NCBI GenBank assembly: GCA_963724705.1
Contig: CAVRVS010000001.1
Span: 124,001 to 188,000, forward strand
Source of the DNA: DASQPR01 sp963724705
GTDB lineage: Bacteria > Actinomycetota > Actinomycetes > Mycobacteriales > Micromonosporaceae
DNA: 64,000 nucleotides
Reading direction: 5' to 3'
Every line of letters starts with the position of its first letter. Within the stretch, counting starts at the first letter, position 1. The notes beneath the pieces were generated by a model. It had not been told where the DNA came from. It did not search any database and was given only the letters and a program-made list of their open reading frames with translations. A program made the translations under genes and the position numbers. Of this stretch, positions 59,756 through 64,000 are shown piece by piece.

Positions 59756-60564
59756 CACAACGGCGCCGGACGGCCGATCCAGCGACGTACGGCCGCCGTT
59801 CCCGCGTCGTTGACGTGGTCGGCGACGATCGAGCCGTCCCGCAGGCCGATGACGCGGCGGCATCGTGCGGCGACCGTGTCATCCCGCGTTGCCAGTACGA
59901 GCGTGCTGCCGTACTGGCGGACGAGTCCAAACAAGACATCCAGCACGCCAGCGGCCGCATCCCGATCCAGACCCGTCGTCGGTTCGTCCGCGAGTACGAG
60001 CGCCGGTCGAATGACCATCGCCCGGGCCACCGCAAGCCGGCGACGCTGGCCGGCGGTGAGTCGCGCCAGCGGAGCCGCCGCCACCGTGGTCAGTCCAGCC
60101 GCGTCGAGCAGTTCCCACGCCCGCCGGTGGCGATCGGCGCGGCGGGGCAACTCCGCGCACCGTTCGACGAGTAGCGGGAACACGACGTTCTCCAACACCG
60201 TCAGCGCCGCCACCAATTCGGCGTCGCCCGAGACGAATCCGATCCGTCGCCGGAAGCTCGCGGCCCGGCGGGCGGACAACTCGGCCGGCCGCACGCCGCC
60301 GACGATCACGACGCCGGCGTCCGGCTGGTCGATGCCGGCGATGACGTCGAACAATGTCGACTTCCCGGAGCCGATCGGCCCGGTCAGTCCAACGGTCTGG
60401 CCGGCCGGAACGGAGAGGGTCACCTTGTCGATAGCGGTGGCTACACCACGATCACCGCGGCCCCGAAACACCCGAGTCACGCCGTCGAGAATCAGCGCCG
60501 GCGCGCGGTTGTCCCCCGTCGCCGGGTCGCCGCCCGCGCTCGTGACGTTCGTCTGAACGGCCAT
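59752..60564 (-). CDS. ABC transporter ATP-binding protein with non-canonical Q- and H-loops
   Basis: This 270-aa protein of the LolD/MacB type has Walker A GPIGSGKST at residues 62-70 and Walker B LVLADEP at 189-195, both intact. The signature is LTAGQ (169-173) instead of LSGGQ. At the Q-loop position the sequence reads GFVSGD, with Gly113 where Gln is expected. At the H-loop it reads LATRDD, with Arg227 where His is expected. Both residues support ATP hydrolysis in canonical enzymes. The protein may hydrolyse slowly or act as a gating ATPase. It is coupled to the permease gene and divergent from the PadR regulator. Confidence 0.87.
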   Translation of the reverse strand: MAVQTNVTSAGGDPATGDNRAPALILDGVTRVFRGRGDRGVATAIDKVTLSVPAGQTVGLTGPIGSGKSTLFDVIAGIDQPDAGVVIVGGVRPAELSARRAASFRRRIGFVSGDAELVAALTVLENVVFPLLVERCAELPRRADRHRRAWELLDAAGLTTVAAAPLARLTAGQRRRLAVARAMVIRPALVLADEPTTGLDRDAAAGVLDVLFGLVRQYGSTLVLATRDDTVAARCRRVIGLRDGSIVADHVNDAGTAAVRRWIGRPAPLW

Positions 60565-60593
60565 GTCCGTCAGCCGGCCCGCGCGCGCAGCCG

Positions 60594-60599
60594 TACCAT
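60594..60599 (+). promoter_or_regulatory. Candidate minus-10 element for the PadR regulator gene
   Basis: TACCAT ends six bases before GTG 60606 in the 41-base gap shared with the divergent ABC operon. There is no Shine-Dalgarno sequence, so a leaderless mRNA is likely. The gap should also hold the PadR operator. Confidence 0.35.
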
Positions 60600-60605
60600 G
60601 GCTCG

Positions 60606-61232
60606 GTGCCCTACGCCCATGCGCTGCTCGCGCTGCTCGCCGAGCAGCGCAGCTACGCCTGGCAACTGCGCAACGGAATCGAGGCGACGCTCGGCGACCA
60701 GTGGAGCGGCGCGTCGCGCAGCCATGTGTACGCGATCCTCAAACGCATGGAAAAGGACGGCCTGATCACGGCGAGTCCCGATCCGAGCGCCGACCATCGG
60801 CCGGACATCACGATCCACGAGATCACCGACGCGGGCCGGAATGAGCTCGCCCGCTGGATCGCTGAGCCGACCGAGCGCACCGCCGGATATCGGGACGACT
60901 TCGCGGTCAAGGTCATGGCGGCCGCCCTGCACGGTGTCGCGGCCGTACGTCAGGTCTGCGACATGCAGCGGCAGGCCCGCATGGCCGAGTTGCAGGCGTT
61001 GCACGCGCTGCGCGACGACCAGCCGGACGACTCGCTTGTGACCTGGACTGCCGAGGTTGCGATCGGTTACATCGAGGCCGACCTGCGGGCGGTGACGTCG
61101 GCCGAGTCCCGCGCCGAGCGGATTGTCCGGGACATGCCGATGGCGCTGGCGCCGTTCCTGACCCGACGCGGCGAAGACTCGCGCACGGCCGTGCAGTCCG
61201 CGACGTCGACACGCGACGCTCGCTCGGCCTGA
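60606..61232 (+). CDS. PadR-family transcriptional regulator
   Basis: This is a 208-aa regulator. The N-terminal winged helix (about residues 5-80) has HALLALLAEQRSYAWQLRNGIE and SRSHVYAILKRMEKDGLI. The C-terminal helical dimerisation domain of the Vir_act_alpha_C type runs to about residue 180. PadR proteins usually repress adjacent exporters until an inducer binds. The gene lies 41 bases from the divergent ABC exporter, so it probably controls that operon and itself. Confidence 0.92.
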   Translation: MPYAHALLALLAEQRSYAWQLRNGIEATLGDQWSGASRSHVYAILKRMEKDGLITASPDPSADHRPDITIHEITDAGRNELARWIAEPTERTAGYRDDFAVKVMAAALHGVAAVRQVCDMQRQARMAELQALHALRDDQPDDSLVTWTAEVAIGYIEADLRAVTSAESRAERIVRDMPMALAPFLTRRGEDSRTAVQSATSTRDARSA

Positions 61233-61252
61233 CGACGGCTGGGCGTCCACGC

Positions 61253-61645
61253 TCAGCCGTCCGAGCCGCGGTGAACCATGCGTACGGTCGACGGAATGTC
61301 CGCAATCGGCAGCGCTTCCAGGAATCGTCGCATGTTGTAGTCGCACTCGTATTGACGCACATAGACGCGGCTGGCCTCGGCCACCGGATTGCCGTCCAGG
61401 TCGACGCGCCATCGCCAGTTCCGGCCGGCGTTGACGACGCTGATCACGCCGCGCAACCGGTCCAGGTGGGCCCGAACGGTGTGCACCTCCGCCAGGCATG
61501 CCTCCATGTCGTGGTGCCACCGGACGGCGCGGCCCAACGGGCGGCTGTTCGACGACACGAGCATCCAGCTGATGTCGTCGCGCGGCGCGTCCGCACCATC
61601 CTCGTCGGTACGTCGCGCGAGTAAGACGAATCGGGAAACAGCCAT
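61253..61645 (-). CDS. Conserved protein, paralogue of the first Pst-operon protein
   Basis: This 130-aa protein has MAVSRFVLLARR at the start, then ISWMLVSSNSRPLGRAVRWH, AHLDRLRG, WRWRVDLDGNPVAEASRVYVRQ and FLEALPIADI. The order and spacing match the protein at 57753-58235 (FVL, W-x-L-x3-N-R-x-x-GR, DRL, RW-x-W-x3-LDG-x-PVA, Y-x-R, LP-x-A). The domain is unnamed as far as can be told; a relation to DUF1508/YegP is possible. AAGGGG lies about ten bases before the ATG. It is convergent with the PadR gene. Confidence 0.75.
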   Translation of the reverse strand: MAVSRFVLLARRTDEDGADAPRDDISWMLVSSNSRPLGRAVRWHHDMEACLAEVHTVRAHLDRLRGVISVVNAGRNWRWRVDLDGNPVAEASRVYVRQYECDYNMRRFLEALPIADIPSTVRMVHRGSDG

Positions 61646-61779
61646 CGGGCGTAGCCCCTTTGCGCCGCCTATGCGGTGGGTTCGGTGAGGCAGACGCTGG
61701 TGGATCACGGCGTACGGCGAATGTCGGCAACATGAATGCGCGCCTTCGGCCCAACGAAAGATGATCCTCGGAGGTCGCT

Positions 61780-61860
61780 GTGAACTGGCGAACCCGGCCG
61801 CTGCTCAGCCGTTCCCGGTCGGCTGCGGGCCCGCCGCGGCTGCCGGTTACGGTTCGTTGA
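61780..61860 (+). CDS. Possible 26-aa small ORF
   Basis: GTG 61780 has a perfect GGAGG five bases upstream and opens a 27-codon frame rich in Arg, Ser and Pro, ending three bases before the convergent phosphotransferase stop. The ribosome binding site is the only support; the peptide has no recognised family. It may be spurious. Confidence 0.2.
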   Translation: MNWRTRPLLSRSRSAAGPPRLPVTVR

Positions 61861-61863
61861 CCG

Positions 61864-62976
61864 TCACCGCATGAGGCCCCGCGCGACCGGTACCACGCGA
61901 TCGACCCACCAGGCTAGTTCCGCCGGGTTTCCCGTCTTCGACCAGCCAAGCTGCAGGAAACCGCCGACGAGCGCGAGGCCTAGTTGCCGGTCCCACCAGC
62001 CGGCGGTTGCGATGCCGTGCTCCTCCAGTGCTCGCCGGTAGGCCACGATCGTCCGCTCCTTCGACTCGGGCAGCCGATCGCAGTTCACCGCGAGATACCA
62101 AGCCAGGTCGGTCAGCGGTGCCGCTCGACCGGGCCATCCCCAGTCGAGCAGGATGGTGCGGCCATCCGGGTGTGCCCCGAGATTGCCGAATTTCCAGTCG
62201 CCATGGATCAACGTCGCCGGAGTCTCGGCCAACGCCGCGATCAAGGGGGCGGGGTTGGTGACCAGAGCCAGAGCGAGTTCATGCGCTTCCGGCGCGGCGG
62301 CGTGCAGTGCCGCCCAGCCGCCGCCGAGCGCGCGCGGCACCGGATCGTCATAGCCGGCGGCCGCTTCGCGCTCGCCGGTCTCCGGTGTGAGTGCCATAAA
62401 GCGCGCACCGGGATCGAGAAGCCCGGGTATGCCGCCGAAGTCCCAAAAACGGACGTGCATCGCCGCCATGTGCTCGAGGAACTGTCGATGGATTGTCAGC
62501 GGTACGGGGTCCGAGCCGGCCGGCACGAGCCAGCGCCCGATGTCGTGCATGAGTATCGAGACGCGGTCGGTCGCCGCATCGTAGGCGATTGCGACGGTGG
62601 CGTGATCGACCGTTGGCGGCAGGGCGTGCAGCAATCCCGTACGCCACATGGTCAAGGCGAAACAATCGCGATCGCCGAGCGCACGCGCGAGCCAATCGAG
62701 GTCGTACCCGATGTGTTTGATGACGTAAGGCCGACCGTCGATCACGGCCCGCTCGAACCGCGAACCGGACAGCGAATCCACATGCTTGTCCATGGGTTCG
62801 CGCGCCGAGGCGCCGGCGAGCAGTTCGTCGACGGACGCCGCGACCGGCGGTTCAGCGCGCCGGGATGGAGTTCGGTGTCCAGACCTGATGCATGGCCGAC
62901 CTCCGCGTCGCCGATCTGCCGCCAGTAGACCACGCGGTCGGCGAAAGCGAACCTGGCTGTCGTCCGGCAGATCCAA
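61864..62976 (-). CDS. Aminoglycoside phosphotransferase-like kinase
   Basis: This is an APH/choline-kinase-fold protein of up to 370 aa. The catalytic LIHGDWKFGNLG (about residues 260-271) is followed by LLDWGWPG, the metal-binding Asp. SGSRFERAVIDGRPYVIKHI supplies the N-lobe with the ATP-binding Lys. Such enzymes phosphorylate small hydroxyl compounds and need not give antibiotic resistance. Similarity seems to begin near SVDELLAGA, yet the only starts are a TTG at 62976 and an ATG at 62793 that would cut into the N-lobe, so the 5' end is uncertain. Confidence 0.8.
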   Translation of the reverse strand: MDLPDDSQVRFRRPRGLLAADRRRGGRPCIRSGHRTPSRRAEPPVAASVDELLAGASAREPMDKHVDSLSGSRFERAVIDGRPYVIKHIGYDLDWLARALGDRDCFALTMWRTGLLHALPPTVDHATVAIAYDAATDRVSILMHDIGRWLVPAGSDPVPLTIHRQFLEHMAAMHVRFWDFGGIPGLLDPGARFMALTPETGEREAAAGYDDPVPRALGGGWAALHAAAPEAHELALALVTNPAPLIAALAETPATLIHGDWKFGNLGAHPDGRTILLDWGWPGRAAPLTDLAWYLAVNCDRLPESKERTIVAYRRALEEHGIATAGWWDRQLGLALVGGFLQLGWSKTGNPAELAWWVDRVVPVARGLMR

Positions 62977-63050
62977 TCTTGGCCGGATCGCCCGCCGGAT
63001 CGCCCTGCGCTCGCGAAGTCGGCGGCACGACGCCTGCTCGTCAGCCTCAG

Positions 63051-63106
63051 GCGGACTGGGTCACGCGGACTGGATCAGGCGAACTGTGTCACGCGAATTG
63101 GGTCAG
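63051..63106 (-). repeat. Four imperfect 14-base tandem repeats at the 3' end of the VOC gene
   Basis: Units GCGGACTGGGTCAC, GCGGACTGGATCAG, GCGAACTGTGTCAC and GCGAATTGGGTCAG follow each other without gaps. The last two overlap the VOC gene's final codons (LTQFA) and stop. Because 14 is not a multiple of three, each further copy shifts frame. Confidence 0.75.
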
Positions 63107-63463
63107 CGACAACACGTTTCCATCGGTATCGGAGAACCAGGCGACGCGGTCGCCGCCGGGCGTTGTCCACACTCCGGTCTCGCTCTGGCCCATGCCGTCG
63201 TAACGATGGAAGGCGACGTCGCGGTCGGCCAACGCGCGAATCTCCCGCTCGATGTCCGTCACGATCCAGCCCAGCACCGTGTACGGCTGCGGGTCCACCG
63301 CGTCGGCCCGAGTCACCCGCAAAGTCGTCCCGCTGACCGAGAACACGCAGGCGAACGGCGATTGCTCGACCAAGGTGAGCCCGAGGATGTCGGCGTAGAA
63401 CTCGCGGGCCCGATCGAGATCGGTGGTCGACACGAAAGCCATCAGTTGGCCGTCCGAAAGCAT
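63089..63463 (-). CDS. VOC/glyoxalase-family protein
   Basis: This is a 124-aa single-domain vicinal-oxygen-chelate protein. It starts GQLMAFVSTTDLDRAREFYADILGL and has PYTVLGWIVTDIE mid-protein and TPGGDRVAWFSDTDGNVLSLTQF at the end. The usual metal ligands at the first His and last Glu positions are not obvious (Gln/Phe and Asn-Val-Leu), so it may bind ligand without metal. ATG 63463 has GGGGGAG upstream. It is divergent from the serine hydrolase gene. Short tandem duplications lie on both sides. Confidence 0.87.
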   Translation of the reverse strand: MLSDGQLMAFVSTTDLDRAREFYADILGLTLVEQSPFACVFSVSGTTLRVTRADAVDPQPYTVLGWIVTDIEREIRALADRDVAFHRYDGMGQSETGVWTTPGGDRVAWFSDTDGNVLSLTQFA

Positions 63464-63479
63464 GTCCACTCCCCCTGAT

Positions 63480-63513
63480 TTGAACCGTGCACCCGGTTGA
63501 ACCGTGCACCCGG
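63480..63513. repeat. Two exact 17-base tandem repeats upstream of the VOC gene
   Basis: TTGAACCGTGCACCCGG occurs twice in a row, followed by a partial third copy (TTGAA). The unit contains the palindrome CCGTGCACCCGG-like core GTGCAC. It lies 17 bases from the VOC start and could be a regulator site or a simple duplication. Confidence 0.7.
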
Positions 63514-63609
63514 TTGAATCTCGCGCCCGCGGGCCGAGGGTACCGACCTGGCCCAACGAAGTGCCATGATCTGATCCGGCCCAGGTTACTGACCCGTCCG
63601 GAGGCAGGC

Positions 63610-64000
63610 ATGCAACCCACCGTCATGCAACCCACCGTCGAACCCGATTCGGTTGGCCTCGATCCGCACCAGCTCGGCAACCTCGACCGGCATTTCGCCG
63701 AATACGTCGACGACGGCCGTCTCGCCGGATGGCAGCTCGTGATCGGACGTAAGGGCGAGGTCGCGCACGCTTCGACGTACGGCCTGGCCGATCTCGAGTC
63801 GCAGACTCCGGTGGCCGACGACACGCTCTGGCGGGTCTATTCGATGACGAAGCCGATCACGACGGTCGCGGCGATGATGCTCTGGGAGGAGGGCCATTTC
63901 CAGCTGACCGACGAGATCAGCCGGTGGCTACCGGAGTTCGCCGACATGAAGGTGTTCGACAAGGGTTCGGTCACGCGGCCCTTTGTCGTACCAGCGATCG
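63610..64000 (+). CDS. Serine hydrolase of the beta-lactamase/PBP4* family (3' end outside window)
   Basis: About 130 codons are present before the window edge. WQLVIGRKGEVAHASTYG and the SxxK nucleophile motif in YSMTKPIT, followed by MMLWEEGHFQLTDEISRWLPEF, identify a class C beta-lactamase-like esterase or carboxypeptidase. GGAGG five bases before the ATG marks the start. The first 15 bases (ATGCAACCCACCGTC) are exactly duplicated, giving MQPTVMQPTVE, so the second ATG at 63625 could also serve. Its substrate is unknown. Confidence 0.9.
   Translation, partial: MQPTVMQPTVEPDSVGLDPHQLGNLDRHFAEYVDDGRLAGWQLVIGRKGEVAHASTYGLADLESQTPVADDTLWRVYSMTKPITTVAAMMLWEEGHFQLTDEISRWLPEFADMKVFDKGSVTRPFVVPAI

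Noticed and set aside
1..64000. tRNA, rRNA, insertion sequences, integrases, attachment sites
   Set aside because: None was recognised on reading both strands; no terminal inverted repeats with a transposase-like frame were found.

Overview
The window is very GC-rich DNA from an actinomycete. The best lineage marker is an SsgA/SsgB-like sporulation and division protein (21378-21809). Class F sortase, a superinfection-immunity-like protein, a TIGR02611 protein, MSMEG-style SpoIIE/STAS signalling, an IdeR/DtxR-type iron box and frequent GTG starts all fit. The genus cannot be fixed from the sequence, but a non-Streptomyces mycelial or Frankia-like group is plausible. No rRNA, tRNA, CRISPR array, transposase, integrase or phage gene was seen.

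Layout. (1) 1-6919, minus strand: a molybdenum hydroxylase locus with mocA-like, coxD, coxE, xdhC, coxS and the start of coxL, which leaves the window. The CoxL active-site loop AYRGAGR marks form II rather than true form I CO dehydrogenase. (2) 6956-20515: a repeat-rich membrane protein, an M3 peptidase, a DUF1254/DUF1214 protein, then a sugar/glycolipid group (SDR epimerase, a GT-C/GT2 fusion, GtrA, UDP-sulfoquinovose synthase), an SMP-30-like protein, a decayed F420-type nitroreductase remnant, DUF1028, pterin carbinolamine dehydratase and a superinfection-immunity-like protein. (3) 20632-29849: housekeeping and envelope genes: TIGR02611, ssgB-like, an EXPERA membrane protein behind a tiny leader ORF and hairpin, SDR, CPA antiporter, YjbR, a PDZ-less HtrA protease, a secreted protein plus class F sortase, an ACT protein, frameshifted peptide deformylase and RNase HI.

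(4) 29866-39376: a signalling island: Ser/Thr kinase, an RsbW-GAF-SpoIIE protein, a giant HAMP-array hybrid histidine kinase (about 1,482 aa once one extra base is removed), a response regulator and a STAS protein. Together they suggest partner-switching control of a sigma factor. (5) 39541-44453: a frameshifted YciI protein, an iron-box-controlled Fe(III) ABC transporter (lipoprotein, fused permease, ATPase) and a HIT protein.

(6) 44526-58235, minus strand: a phosphate (Pst) locus with an unusual insert. The order of reading is a small conserved protein, pstC, pstA, pstS, a 915-aa membrane-anchored secreted protein, a second PstS-like protein, a BIG3/WxL-like secreted protein, a DUF916 protein, a sortase homologue that has lost its catalytic His and Cys, and pstB. 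A PHO-box-like direct repeat lies upstream. This looks like phosphate uptake built together with a cell-wall scaffold and is the best candidate for an undescribed system. (7) 58466-64000: an FtsX-type ABC pair whose ATPase lacks the Q-loop Gln and H-loop His, its divergent PadR regulator, a paralogue of the first pst-operon protein, a phosphotransferase, a VOC protein bordered by short tandem duplications, and the start of a serine hydrolase.

Three genes (peptide deformylase, HAMP kinase, YciI) each carry one apparent extra G/C base. Either the assembly has small insertion errors or these genes are recently broken.
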